From Bradyrhizobium cajani (GTDB taxonomy: Bacteria; Pseudomonadota; Alphaproteobacteria; Rhizobiales; Xanthobacteraceae), in NCBI RefSeq assembly GCF_009759665.1, contig NZ_WQNE01000034.1, positions 21,271 through 85,270 on the forward strand: a stretch of 64,000 nucleotides of DNA. The letters run 5' to 3'. This document shows, piece by piece, positions 9,365-19,800 of this stretch (positions within the stretch are counted from its first letter, which is position 1; the number at the start of each line of letters is the position of its first letter). Position numbers and translations under genes: made by a program. The notes below the pieces were generated by a model, which had not been told where the DNA came from, did no database searches, and saw only the letters and a program-made list of their open reading frames with translations.

Positions 9365-10048
9365 TCAGGCGTAGGCCACCCAGCCGCGGAAGGCGAAGCC
9401 GGTGTAGAACAGGGTCGGATCGGAGAAGCCGGCCTCGCGCAGAATGGCTTCATCCTGCGCGGGCGCGAGAATGTTCAGATGGTTGGTGACGGCGTCCCGC
9501 GCGGCCGCCGCCTTGTCGGGCTCCACGCCCGACGCGGCCAGGAACGCGGAGTACCGCGACAGCCATAGCGGGCGTTCCTCGTCGCCGTCGGGAGCGCTCA
9601 GATGCGCGACCACGAAGGGTGCGCGCGGCTTGAGACGGCGGTGGACTTCCGAGGCGATACGGCGCCGCTCCGCGACATCGATGAAGTGCAGGATCAAAAG
9701 GCAGCTGGCGCCGTCGAACGGCCCGTCCGGCGCGTCGTCGATATAGCCCTGGTGAAGACGCGCGCGCGGCGCGAGCGATCCCAGCGTTTGCCTCGCGAGT
9801 CCCAGCATCGGCGCGGACGGGTCCACCCCATCGAAGCTCCAGCCGTGTTGCGCCTGCGCAAAAGCCTTCAGCTCCAGGCCGCCGCCGGCGCCGAGGACGA
9901 GGATCCGCGCATCGTCACGCGCGCGCTCGGCCAGAAGGATCGCGGCCATGGACAGCATCGCGTTGTAGCCGGGAACGAAGCGCGGCGGTCCATCGGTGTA
10001 GTTCGCCACCATTTGCGGATCGGAGAACATGTCTTGAATGCCGGTCAT
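9365..10048 (-). CDS. Class I SAM-dependent methyltransferase
   Basis: This is a 227-aa protein. ILVLGAGGGLELKAF is motif I of the Rossmann-fold methyltransferases, FDGVDPSAPML the acidic strand-2 motif, and DGPFDGASCLLILHFI the motif IV region. The start MTGIQDMFSDPQMVANYTDG is typical of small-molecule methyltransferases. The frame is open upstream, but it overlaps the Rrf2 gene there. It lies 26 bases downstream of the Rrf2 regulator on the same strand and is likely its target as well as its operon partner. The substrate is unknown. Confidence 0.88.
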   Translation of the reverse strand: MTGIQDMFSDPQMVANYTDGPPRFVPGYNAMLSMAAILLAERARDDARILVLGAGGGLELKAFAQAQHGWSFDGVDPSAPMLGLARQTLGSLAPRARLHQGYIDDAPDGPFDGASCLLILHFIDVAERRRIASEVHRRLKPRAPFVVAHLSAPDGDEERPLWLSRYSAFLAASGVEPDKAAAARDAVTNHLNILAPAQDEAILREAGFSDPTLFYTGFAFRGWVAYA

Positions 10049-10074
10049 GATGTTGCCTTGCTGGATGGAGCCGA

Positions 10075-10533
10075 TCACGCGCCATGCGCGCGCATGCCCT
10101 GAAGCTTTCGGGATCCGAGCCGTTTGCGAAAGTCGTCGCCCAGCATCGCCAGCGTCACCTCGCCGAGGCGCGACAGCAGCAGCGCCTCCGCATCGTGGAA
10201 GGCCTGATCGAGCGCGGCATTGACGGCCTGCTCGACGAGGCAGCCGGGCGCCTCCGTCCGGTTGCCCATGGCCAGCAGCGCGGGACTGCCGAGCGCGGTG
10301 TAGACGTCGCGCAGCGTCACCTTCGAGAGGTCGCAGGCAAGCCGCCAGCCGCCGCCATGCCCCTTCTCGGATCTGACGTAACCGAGGTCCCGCAGCCCCG
10401 CCATGATGCGCCGGATCACCACCGGGTTCGTGTCCATGGCCTTCGCCAGGGTCTCGGACGTGAACGGACCAGGCTGCTGCGCCATGTGCAGCAGGACGTG
10501 CAGCACGCCGGATAATCGGCTGTCTCGTTTCAT
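10075..10533 (-). CDS. Rrf2 family transcriptional regulator
   Basis: The 152-aa protein has the Rrf2 winged helix-turn-helix: SGVLHVLLHMAQ, then AMDTNPVVIRRIMAGLRDLGYVRSEKGHGGGW. The three-cysteine cluster motif of IscR/NsrR is absent: only one cysteine lies in the corresponding region (APGCLVEQAVNAAL), so an Fe-S cofactor is unlikely. A perfect palindrome sits just upstream of the start, which suggests autoregulation together with the methyltransferase downstream. Confidence 0.9.
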   Translation of the reverse strand: MKRDSRLSGVLHVLLHMAQQPGPFTSETLAKAMDTNPVVIRRIMAGLRDLGYVRSEKGHGGGWRLACDLSKVTLRDVYTALGSPALLAMGNRTEAPGCLVEQAVNAALDQAFHDAEALLLSRLGEVTLAMLGDDFRKRLGSRKLQGMRAHGA

Positions 10534-10541
10534 GTAACGTT

Positions 10542-10554
10542 ATATGTTGCATAT
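10542..10554. promoter_or_regulatory. Candidate operator of the Rrf2-methyltransferase operon
   Basis: ATATG-TTG-CATAT is a perfect inverted repeat 9 bases upstream of the Rrf2 start codon, inside an AT-rich patch that probably also holds the promoter -10. Binding by the adjacent Rrf2 protein is inferred from position only. Confidence 0.45.
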
Positions 10555-10720
10555 CTGGGTCGAAGTCAACGGCTGACCGTGCCGCACCGGTCAACCTACG
10601 GCGAGGCCGTAGGGCAGGGGAGAAGTCTTGGATTGTCGGGACAGGCGCAGCCGGAAAAGCGCAGCAGACGTTGCGTTACGCGTCGCAAAGTGGACGCGCT
10701 CACCATGCGTCCGATGATGT

Positions 10721-10860
10721 TATCATGCGCCTGTGTTGCCCGACGGCGCAACGCCTTTCTGCCCGACGGGTCAATGTCTGCGCAATCCGCCTAAGTCATT
10801 GATCCCACGAGTGCCGGCTACTGTGCATGGGGTTGTTTTCGCACTTTTTGTTTCTGCGGG
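10721..10860. repeat. Dispersed Bradyrhizobium-type intergenic element
   Basis: The stretches cctgtgttgcccgacgg, gcccgacgggtcaatg and ctactgtgcatggggttg are recognisable parts of an element scattered between genes in Bradyrhizobium and Rhodopseudomonas. It fills most of the 450-base gap between the Rrf2 gene and the small monooxygenase gene; I see no gene in that gap. Confidence 0.5.
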
Positions 10861-11007
10861 CCCAAAGGAACCGAGGTCGCCATGCTGATTTGTCACGGTG
10901 ACGGCGCCGCGCACGAAGACAACAATCGGCCGGGGCGACCGTATGGACGTTTCGTCCATGCTCGAGCGGCTTCCCACATTCTTCAGTCCATTTTCAGGAG
11001 GCGCATC

Positions 11008-11301
11008 ATGCAGGTTTATAATGTGGTCAAGTTCAAGGTGAAGGCCGGTGAGGATGCCGCCTTCCTCGACGCGCACCGCAACGGCAAGGCCAAATGGCCG
11101 GGCCTGGAGCACGGCGTCATTATCAAGACCGGCGAGCAGACGTTTTGTCTCATCGGCACGTGGTCCAGTCAGGAGGCGATGGTCGCGGCACGACCGGCGA
11201 TGATCAAGACCCTCGACAGTTTCAGGTCCGTGCTCGAGGACCAGGGCAACGGACGCGGTGTAACGGATGCCGTTTCGGGGACGGTCGTGCTCGATCTCTA
11301 G
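11008..11301 (+). CDS. Antibiotic biosynthesis monooxygenase-like (ABM fold) small protein
   Basis: This 97-aa protein has the dimeric ferredoxin-like layout of ABM proteins: MQVYNVVKFKVKAGEDAAFLDAH, then GVIIKTGEQTFCLIGTWSSQEAMVAARPAM. An AGGAGG ribosome site lies 9 bases before the ATG at 11008, which decides this start over longer in-frame ones. No catalytic residue can be named. Such proteins act as cofactor-free oxygenases or simply as stress proteins. It is a single gene ending in a strong hairpin. Confidence 0.7.
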   Translation: MQVYNVVKFKVKAGEDAAFLDAHRNGKAKWPGLEHGVIIKTGEQTFCLIGTWSSQEAMVAARPAMIKTLDSFRSVLEDQGNGRGVTDAVSGTVVLDL

Positions 11302-11350
11302 AGCATGATCCGGAAAAGTGTGCAGCGGTTTTCCGAAAAGATCATGCTCA
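11301..11350. repeat. 'gagcatgatccgga' palindromic intergenic element
   Basis: The arms gagcatgatc ... gatcatgctc and cggaaaa ... ttttccg form a nested hairpin directly after the stop codon of the preceding gene. This element is very common after Bradyrhizobium genes. It may serve as a transcription terminator or mRNA-stabilising structure. Confidence 0.6.
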
Positions 11351-11417
11351 AACAAAAGAGCTAAAGCGCGATGACGATCCTCCAGATCTCATCGCGCTTT
11401 GGGCGAGCGGCGGTCCG

Positions 11418-13439
<2,022 letters not shown>

Positions 13440-13611
13440 GGGGCCTACCGATAAGACCCCGCGCCTGCGAATTCAACCGACGGGCGCGTGAAAGATTGTG
13501 GTTCCGCCGGGAGCAATCCGGGTCCGCGGGCGCAGCAATCGCCGCATATGCTCATCAGCAAGCCGTCTGCCGGGTTCTCATCGTGACCCGCATCGGATAT
13601 CCGGTTGCGCC

Positions 13612-13785
13612 ATGGGCAAGGGAACATCTGAAGGCGGCACCGAAGCGCTTGCCGGCACGGCGCCGTCTGCCGCCGGCTGGCTCGGCGCGATCGCGCTGAT
13701 CGGCTTCATCCTGGTGGCGACCGCGCAGGCCTGCATCGCGGTTCATTCGCAGGAACCAACCGCCTCCGCGAACATTCTGACTTGA
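13612..13785 (+). CDS. Small single-span membrane protein, hypothetical
   Basis: The frame gives 57 aa with one clear membrane helix (GWLGAIALIGFILVATAQA) between a Gly/Thr-rich N-terminus and a short polar tail. Its ribosome site is weak, so the gene is plausible but not certain. It faces away from the ygiQ gene and precedes another small gene on the same strand. Confidence 0.35.
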   Translation: MGKGTSEGGTEALAGTAPSAAGWLGAIALIGFILVATAQACIAVHSQEPTASANILT

Positions 13786-13887
13786 GGGACCGGCGCGAGC
13801 CCGGCTCGCGCGTGTCTCGACAATCTCGGCGCCAGTGCCGTAACCGGATTTTTGCCTCGATGCTTGCTTCGAAGGCGAGGGGGATTT

Positions 13888-14052
13888 GTGAGTACGGTCA
13901 TAGAGAACTTGCTGGCGCGGAAGCAGAAGCTCGTCGAGGACCTCGAGAAGGCGCAAGCCGTAGAGGATCGCGACCGGATCGAGCACCAGCTCGAACAGAT
14001 CAACACCGCGCTGGACTTTCTGGACAGGCCGGGATCGAAGGACGGGCGGTAG
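13888..14052 (+). CDS. Small coiled-coil protein with GTG start
   Basis: This 54-aa protein is almost wholly a charged amphipathic helix (ARKQKLVEDLEKAQAVEDRD, then RIEHQLEQINTALDFL), a probable coiled coil. The GTG at 13888 is preceded by a purine-rich gaaggcgaggggg stretch, a better site than that of the upstream ATG. No function can be named; the heptad-like spacing of Leu/Ile suggests oligomerisation or partner binding. Confidence 0.5.
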   Translation: MSTVIENLLARKQKLVEDLEKAQAVEDRDRIEHQLEQINTALDFLDRPGSKDGR

Positions 14053-14058
14053 ACGCGC

Positions 14059-14739
14059 TCAACCCACCTTCAGCGCTTCCACTTTCAGGGCCTTGGCATA
14101 GACCACGCCGGAATTGGTGATGTGGGTGGTCATCAGCTGTTCGAAAGCTGCAAACTCTCCGCGCCCGAACAAATCGAGCAGCTTGCGGTGCTCGTCGAAC
14201 GACGTGCGGGTCCGCACGTCGATCGGCGAGGTCAAATTGGTGCGGAGCGCGGCGACGCGGCCGGAGACGAGCTGATAGGATTCGGCGAGGTAACGATTGC
14301 CGCAATGGGCGAACAGCGCCTCGTGAAACGCGGCATCGGCGCGGCCATAGGCGATGTTGTCTCGTGCCGCGACCGCCGGCTCCATCGCCGCGATCGCCTC
14401 ACTCATCGTCGCCACTGCACCGTCGCGATCATGACGGTAGGCGAGCTCGGCGGCCCTGGGTTCGAGCGCGATGCGGAAGGTGCAGAGCGCCGTGATGTCC
14501 TCGGCGCTCGGCGTGAACACGAAGCTGCCGACCTGCGGCCGGATCACCACGAGCCCCTGCGCCTGCAGCTGGCCCATCGCCTCGCGCACCGGTGTGCGGC
14601 TGACGCCGAATGAGTTTGCCACCATCTCCTCGGAAATGGCAGCGCCGAACGCGAACTCGCCGTCGATGATGGCCTGGCGCAGCCGCTGCATCACCCGCTG
14701 CGACAGCGATTTCGGCGTATCGAGCTTGAGCGATCGCAT
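14059..14739 (-). CDS. GntR family regulator, FCD subgroup
   Basis: In this 226-aa protein, residues 8-75 form a GntR winged helix (SQRVMQRLRQAIIDGEF ... NSFGVSRTPVREAMGQLQAQGLV). An all-helical FCD ligand domain (about 80-205) follows, with metal/ligand histidines in DAAFHEALFAHCGN and SFDEHRKLLDL. It lies 7 bases after the FAD-oxidase gene on the same strand and probably controls that gene and the divergent aldolase gene in response to a hydroxy acid or sugar acid. A candidate operator lies between the two divergent genes at 16220-16236. Confidence 0.92.
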   Translation of the reverse strand: MRSLKLDTPKSLSQRVMQRLRQAIIDGEFAFGAAISEEMVANSFGVSRTPVREAMGQLQAQGLVVIRPQVGSFVFTPSAEDITALCTFRIALEPRAAELAYRHDRDGAVATMSEAIAAMEPAVAARDNIAYGRADAAFHEALFAHCGNRYLAESYQLVSGRVAALRTNLTSPIDVRTRTSFDEHRKLLDLFGRGEFAAFEQLMTTHITNSGVVYAKALKVEALKVG

Positions 14740-14746
14740 GGTGCTC

Positions 14747-16159
14747 TCAGATCACCTTGCCGGGATTGAGCAGATGATCGGGATCGAGCGCCGCCTTCAG
14801 CGTTCGCATCAGCGCGATCTCGGCCTCGCTCCGGGCGTGGCCCAGCCACATCTTCTTCAGCGTGCCGATGCCGTGCTCGGCGGAGACGCTGCCGCCCATC
14901 TCGCGCACGAGGCCGTAGATGATCGCGTCCATCTCTTCCTTCGGCTGCTGCGCGACGGTGAGGCCGCTGACCCAGGAGACGAGATGCAGATTGCCGTCGC
15001 CGATATGGCCGTAATAGACGCTCTCGCAGCCCTTGATGCCGGAGGCCAGCGCGGCCTTGCAGCGCGTGGCGAACTCGTCCATGCGCGCGACCGCAAGACC
15101 GATGTCGTAGGAGATGTGCGGGCCCAGCACCTGGCCGAACTCGGCGCAGATGTCGCGCACGCGCCAGAAGGCCTGCGTCTGCGCCAGCGATTGCGCCACG
15201 GCGGCGTCCGCAAGCAGCCCGCGCTCCATCAGCTCCTCGAGCCAGCTCTGGAAACGCGGCGCATCGAGGCTTTCGTCGGTACCCTGCGCCTCCACCAGCA
15301 CGTAGAGGCCGTGGCCGGCGGCGACCGGCGGCTTCACGCCGGCGCGCGTCGTGATCACGTCCCAATAGTCCGGCCACATCACCTCGAAGGCCGACAGCAG
15401 CGGGCCGAGACCGCTGCGTGCCGCGTCGAGCAGCGCGATCACCGCGGCATAGTCCTGCAGCGCGCAGAGTGCCGCCATGGTCGAGCGCGGTTTCGGGAAC
15501 AGCCGCAGCACCACGCGGGTGATGATGCCGAGCGTGCCTTCCGAACCGATGAAGAGATGCTTCAAATCGTAGCCGGCATTGTTCTTCATCAACTTGTTGA
15601 GACTGGTGATGATGGTGCCGTCCGGCAGCACCACCTCCAGGCCGAGCACCAGCTCGCGTGTCATGCCGTAGCGGATGACGCGGTTGCCGCCGGCATTGGT
15701 CGAGAGGTTGCCGCCGATCGCGCAGGAGCCGCGCGAGCCGAGGTCGAGCGGAAAGAAGAAGCCGGCTTCATCGGCGGCCTTCTGGATCGTCTCCAGCGGC
15801 GTGCCGGCCTTGACCGTCATGGTTGCCGAGGCGCGGTCGATCTCCTCGATGCCGGTCATGCGCTCCAGTGAGATCGCGACCCAGCCCGCCTCAGGCGAGG
15901 CGCCGCGGCACAACCCGGTCAATCCGCCCTGCGGCACGAAGGGCAGCCGCGCCTGCCGGCAGGTCGCAATCGCATCGGCAACACCCTGCGCATCGAGCGG
16001 GCGGATCACCGCGCGCGGTGTCTGCGGCAGACTCGCGCTCCAGTCATTGCAATTGCGGGCGGGCACGTCGGTGCCGGTCAGCACCGCGGCCGCGCCGAGC
16101 CGGTCGCGCAAGGCGCCGAGCAATTGGTCGGGATGCTCATTGGGGGTCACCATGTCCAT
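14747..16159 (-). CDS. FAD-binding oxidase, glycolate oxidase GlcD / D-lactate dehydrogenase type
   Basis: This 470-aa protein has an N-terminal PCMH-type FAD domain (VPQGGLTGLCRGASPEAG, DLGSRGSCAIGGNLSTNAGG). The C-terminal FAD-oxidase domain ends with SVSAEHGIGTLKK, the conserved EHGIG histidine segment of the GlcD/DLD family. It oxidises a 2-hydroxy acid to a 2-keto acid with electrons going to the respiratory chain; the exact substrate is not visible. The gene is cotranscribed with the FCD regulator behind it and divergent from a DHDPS-family aldolase, which would suit a sugar-acid or hydroxy-acid catabolic module. Confidence 0.9.
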   Translation of the reverse strand: MDMVTPNEHPDQLLGALRDRLGAAAVLTGTDVPARNCNDWSASLPQTPRAVIRPLDAQGVADAIATCRQARLPFVPQGGLTGLCRGASPEAGWVAISLERMTGIEEIDRASATMTVKAGTPLETIQKAADEAGFFFPLDLGSRGSCAIGGNLSTNAGGNRVIRYGMTRELVLGLEVVLPDGTIITSLNKLMKNNAGYDLKHLFIGSEGTLGIITRVVLRLFPKPRSTMAALCALQDYAAVIALLDAARSGLGPLLSAFEVMWPDYWDVITTRAGVKPPVAAGHGLYVLVEAQGTDESLDAPRFQSWLEELMERGLLADAAVAQSLAQTQAFWRVRDICAEFGQVLGPHISYDIGLAVARMDEFATRCKAALASGIKGCESVYYGHIGDGNLHLVSWVSGLTVAQQPKEEMDAIIYGLVREMGGSVSAEHGIGTLKKMWLGHARSEAEIALMRTLKAALDPDHLLNPGKVI

Positions 16160-16219
16160 GCGAGACCTCCTTGGGGATCTGGTCGTGCGCCGTGACGGCG
16201 GAAAGCATTTGCGTCCTTC

Positions 16220-16236
16220 TTGTATGTAAGGTACAA
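16220..16236. promoter_or_regulatory. Candidate GntR/FCD operator
   Basis: TTGTA-N7-TACAA is a perfect inverted repeat in the intergenic region between the divergent oxidase and aldolase genes, followed by an AT-rich stretch (cttaaaaagtaaagtaaaa) likely to hold promoter elements. FCD-type GntR proteins often bind short AT-rich palindromes of this kind. Assignment to the adjacent regulator is by position. Confidence 0.5.
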
Positions 16237-16331
16237 CTTAAAAAGTAAAGTAAAAACAAGCCTCACGAGGCCGCCCCGGGATGGCTCGGGGATCAGGGGC
16301 CTGGTCCGAGGCGACAGCAAAGGGTGGTGTG

Positions 16332-17216
16332 ATGACGGAGGCAATTCGCGGGTTCTGGGTGGCATCGGCGACGCCGCTGGCGACGGACGGCAGCGTGGAC
16401 TCCGCCAAGCTCGCGGCTCACGCCAAGCAATTGTTCGGCAAGGGCGTCGACGGCGTCGTGCTGTTCGGCACCACCGGCGAGGGCACCTCCTTCAATGTCC
16501 CCGAGCGCGTCGCGACCATCGAAGCCGTGCTCAAGGCCGGCGTCGCGCCGGAACGCATCGGCATCGGCGGCGGCTTCCCCGCCATCGCCGACAGCATCGC
16601 ACTCTCGCGCGCCGTGCTCGGCCTCGGCCTGCGTCACGTGCTGCTGCTGCCGCCCTATTTCGACCGCAGCGTCACGCCCGAGGGCATCGAGGATGCCTTC
16701 GCCGCGATCATCGACGGCGTCGCCGACGACCGCCTGCGCGCCTATCTCTATCACATCCCGCAGGTCTCGGGCGTTGCGATCCCGACCAGCGCCGCCGCAA
16801 GCCTGCGCAAGCGTTACGGCAAGGTGGTCGCGGGCCTGAAGGACTCCAGCGGCGACTTCAAGCAGTTCCAGGCGTTCCGCGCCGCCGCGCCGGAGCTCGC
16901 CATCACCGTCGGCAACGAAGCCGACATTACCCGCGCGATCGCCGCCGGCGGCGCCGGCACCATCTGCGGCATGGCCAATGTCGTGCCGGAGCTAGTCAAG
17001 GGCATGCTCGACGGCAAGGATGTCGAAGCGCGCATGCAGGCTGCGATCGACGTCGTGGTGAAGACGCCATCCTTCCTTGCGACGCTGAAGGCGATCCTCG
17101 CGGCACAGACGGGCGATGCAGGCTGGCTGCGCGTGCGCCCGCCGCTTCGCGCATTGTCCGACGGCGCTGCGTTCAAGCGACAGCTCGACGAATTGATGGC
17201 GCCTGCGATCGCATGA
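16332..17216 (+). CDS. Dihydrodipicolinate synthase / N-acetylneuraminate lyase family aldolase
   Basis: This 294-aa TIM-barrel enzyme has the canonical family motifs: LFGTTGEGTSF (carboxylate-binding GTTGE), YHIPQVSG (catalytic Tyr) and VAGLKDSSGDF (Schiff-base Lys). Neighbouring genes argue for a catabolic 2-keto-3-deoxy acid aldolase rather than lysine biosynthesis. The ATG at 16332, after an aagggtgg site, is preferred over the upstream in-frame ATG. It is divergent from the FAD oxidase, with a palindrome between them. Confidence 0.9.
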   Translation: MTEAIRGFWVASATPLATDGSVDSAKLAAHAKQLFGKGVDGVVLFGTTGEGTSFNVPERVATIEAVLKAGVAPERIGIGGGFPAIADSIALSRAVLGLGLRHVLLLPPYFDRSVTPEGIEDAFAAIIDGVADDRLRAYLYHIPQVSGVAIPTSAAASLRKRYGKVVAGLKDSSGDFKQFQAFRAAAPELAITVGNEADITRAIAAGGAGTICGMANVVPELVKGMLDGKDVEARMQAAIDVVVKTPSFLATLKAILAAQTGDAGWLRVRPPLRALSDGAAFKRQLDELMAPAIA

Positions 17217-17314
17217 GATCTCACAACGTCGCGACATGTTGCCGTGAATTCGCGTGCAGCGTGTCGCCATCGCTGCCGGATCAATCGGTGATTGACGTTT
17301 GGCGCCGCTCAACG

Positions 17315-17331
17315 CTTAGAACGATTCAACA
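17315..17331. promoter_or_regulatory. Candidate iron control element (Irr/ICE-like box)
   Basis: CTTAGAA-CGA-TTCAACA resembles the rhizobial ICE pattern TTTAGAA-N3-TTCTAAA, with three mismatches by eye. It lies about 90 bases upstream of the siderophore receptor gene, where an Irr- or RirA-type iron switch would be expected. A match this loose needs support from orthologous promoters. Confidence 0.3.
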
Positions 17332-17418
17332 CTAGAGCGATTCAAGTCCGGCTACGGTTCTCTTCGATCCCGGCGGCTGTTACAGGCGCACACTTCAATG
17401 CTCTTGACTTGAAGTGGA

Positions 17419-19737
17419 ATGAAAGTGCGTGCCCCCGTGGATGGCCAGCATGACAGCGGCCATCATCGTGCTGCCGGCAAGAGCCGTGCAGGCCTTCTCA
17501 TTGGAGCAGCCGTGCTGCTCGCCGAATCTGCCTCCAACACAACGACCGCGCGGGCGCAATCGGCGCTGCCGCCTGTGACGGTGGATGCGCCGGCGCAGCG
17601 GCCGAAGCCGGTGCGTGCCTCGCAACAGTCCCCGCGCCGCGCGCAAACCGCTGCTCGTAATCCTGCACCCGCAGCGCCAACACTCTCGGAACGCGCCGCC
17701 GCTGCGGCCGCCGCCCAACAGGCCGCCAAGCTCGGCTACCGCGCGATGCCGAGCGCCACCACGCTGCGCAGCGGTGCCTCGCCGCTCGACACTTCGCAGG
17801 CCGTCAACGTCGTGCCCGAGCAGGTGTTGAAGGACCAGCTCCCACGCAACATCGACGATGCGCTCATCAACGTTTCCGGCATCACCCAGACCAATACGCT
17901 GGCGGGCAGCCAGGACGCCGTGATCCGCCGTGGCTTCGGCGACAACCGCGATGGCTCGATCATGCGCAACGGCATGCCGCTGGTGCAGGGACGCAGCTTC
18001 AATCCCGCGGTCGAAAGCGTCGAGGTGCTCAAGGGCCCGGCCTCGCTGCTCTACGGCATCATGGATCCCGGCGGCATCGTCAACACCATCAGCAAACGGC
18101 CGGAGCTCTATCAGCACGGCTCGGTCACGCTGCTCGGTTCCGCCTTCAGCGCCTCGAAGACCGGCGCCGACGGTCTCCTCGACATCACAGGCCCCATTGG
18201 CGACCAGGGCCTTGCCTATCGCTTCATCGGTTATGGCGTCAGCGAAGACTACTGGCGCAATTTCGGCCGTCACCGCGAGATGCTGGTGGCGCCGTCACTG
18301 GCCTGGTACGGCCAGGACACCACGGTCCAGCTCAACTACGAGCATCGCGAATTCATCTATCCGTTCGATCGCGGCACGGCGTTCAATCCGGTGACCAAGG
18401 CGCCGCTGGCGGTACCCGCCACGCGCCGGCTCGACGAACCCTTCAACAACACCTGGGGCACGTCGGACCTGATCCAGGCTTCGGTCGAGCACCGCTTCAA
18501 TCAGGATTGGAAGCTCTACGCCGGCTACAGCTACAACACCGAAACCTTCAGCGCCAACCAGCTACGGATCACAGGCATCAACTTCACAACCGGCGCAGAG
18601 ACGCGCAGCAATGACGGCACGCAGGGTTCGCTCAGCAATGTCAGCTACGGAACGTCCTACGTCTCCGGCGGCTTCTGGCTCGGCAACATGCGCAACGAGG
18701 TGCTGTTTGGCGGTGACGGCCAGTATCGCACCATCTACCGTGACAATCTGATCCGGCAGGCGACGCCCGCCATCAATATCTACAATCCCGTCTACGGCTT
18801 GATCGGACCTGGTACCACCGTCTCGAACTCCGACAGCGCCCAGACCGACAAGCTCGGTCAGTGGTCGCTGTTCTTCCAGGACACGCTGCATCTGACTGAA
18901 CGCTTCGCGCTGGTCGGTGGCGTGCGTTACATGGATTACGACCAGATCGCCGGACGCGGCAAGCCGTTCGTCACCAACACCAACGTGTCCCAGGACAAGG
19001 TGCTTCCGCTCGGCGGCGCCATCTTCAAGCTGACCGACCAGATCTCGCTGTATGCAAGCTACACTGAATCGCTGAAGCCGAATTCGACCATCGCGCCGAT
19101 CGGCATCGTGATCGACTCGAATGTCGCTCCGGAGGAAGGCGTGTCATACGAGACCGGCGTCAAGTTCGATCTGAACAAGCGCATCTCCGGTACGCTTGCG
19201 CTCTACGATCTCGACAAGAAGAACGTGCAGACGACGAAGACGAACAGCGCAGGCGTCGTGGAGCTCCACACCGTCGGCCGCGCCCGCTCGCGCGGCGTCG
19301 AGTTGGACGTCACCGGCAGGCTCACCGACAGCTGGGCCCTGATCGGGAGCTATGGCTATACCGACGCCCGCGTGACGGCGTCCGAGGATCTGACGTTGCT
19401 CGGCAAGAAGCTGCAAAACGTCGCTTTGAACACAGCCTCGCTCTATCTGGTCTATGACTTCGGCACCGCATTGCCGGGCCAGCTTCGTCTCGGCGGCGGC
19501 GCGCGCTACGTCGGCGATCGTCCCGGCGATTCCATCAATTCCTTCTTCTTGCCGTCCTATGTGGTCGCCGATATCTTCGCGACCTATGAGACGAAACACC
19601 AGAACACGCCGGTGATCTATCAGCTCAATGTCAAGAACCTGTTCGACACCGTCTACTATCCCTCCGCTGTCAACAATCTGAACGTCGCGATCGGTGATGC
19701 GCGGCGCGTCTCGCTGTCGGCAACGGTGAAGTTCTAG
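17419..19737 (+). CDS. TonB-dependent siderophore receptor
   Basis: This 772-aa outer-membrane receptor has a basic N-terminus and a hydrophobic export segment (AGLLIGAAVLLAES). An Ala/Pro-rich spacer follows, then a plug domain (QAVNVVPEQVLKDQLPRNIDDALINVSGI, VESVEVLKGPASLLYGIMDPGGIVNTISKRP). The beta barrel ends with the typical aromatic residue (RRVSLSATVKF). The GPASLLYG and PGGIVN blocks are typical of ferrichrome/hydroxamate-type siderophore receptors. It is followed by a PepSY membrane protein 63 bases downstream, a standard pair for ferri-siderophore uptake and reductive release. The precise ligand is unknown. Confidence 0.95.
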   Translation: MKVRAPVDGQHDSGHHRAAGKSRAGLLIGAAVLLAESASNTTTARAQSALPPVTVDAPAQRPKPVRASQQSPRRAQTAARNPAPAAPTLSERAAAAAAAQQAAKLGYRAMPSATTLRSGASPLDTSQAVNVVPEQVLKDQLPRNIDDALINVSGITQTNTLAGSQDAVIRRGFGDNRDGSIMRNGMPLVQGRSFNPAVESVEVLKGPASLLYGIMDPGGIVNTISKRPELYQHGSVTLLGSAFSASKTGADGLLDITGPIGDQGLAYRFIGYGVSEDYWRNFGRHREMLVAPSLAWYGQDTTVQLNYEHREFIYPFDRGTAFNPVTKAPLAVPATRRLDEPFNNTWGTSDLIQASVEHRFNQDWKLYAGYSYNTETFSANQLRITGINFTTGAETRSNDGTQGSLSNVSYGTSYVSGGFWLGNMRNEVLFGGDGQYRTIYRDNLIRQATPAINIYNPVYGLIGPGTTVSNSDSAQTDKLGQWSLFFQDTLHLTERFALVGGVRYMDYDQIAGRGKPFVTNTNVSQDKVLPLGGAIFKLTDQISLYASYTESLKPNSTIAPIGIVIDSNVAPEEGVSYETGVKFDLNKRISGTLALYDLDKKNVQTTKTNSAGVVELHTVGRARSRGVELDVTGRLTDSWALIGSYGYTDARVTASEDLTLLGKKLQNVALNTASLYLVYDFGTALPGQLRLGGGARYVGDRPGDSINSFFLPSYVVADIFATYETKHQNTPVIYQLNVKNLFDTVYYPSAVNNLNVAIGDARRVSLSATVKF

Positions 19738-19800
19738 GGTTGGCCGTGCGGCACACCCACACGGAATTACTGATCGGGCGGGTCATGGAGCCCGGCTTCG

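Noticed and set aside
14471..15871. 466-codon open frame antisense to the FAD oxidase
   Set aside because: The oxidase on the other strand has clear FAD and EHGIG motifs; this frame has none.
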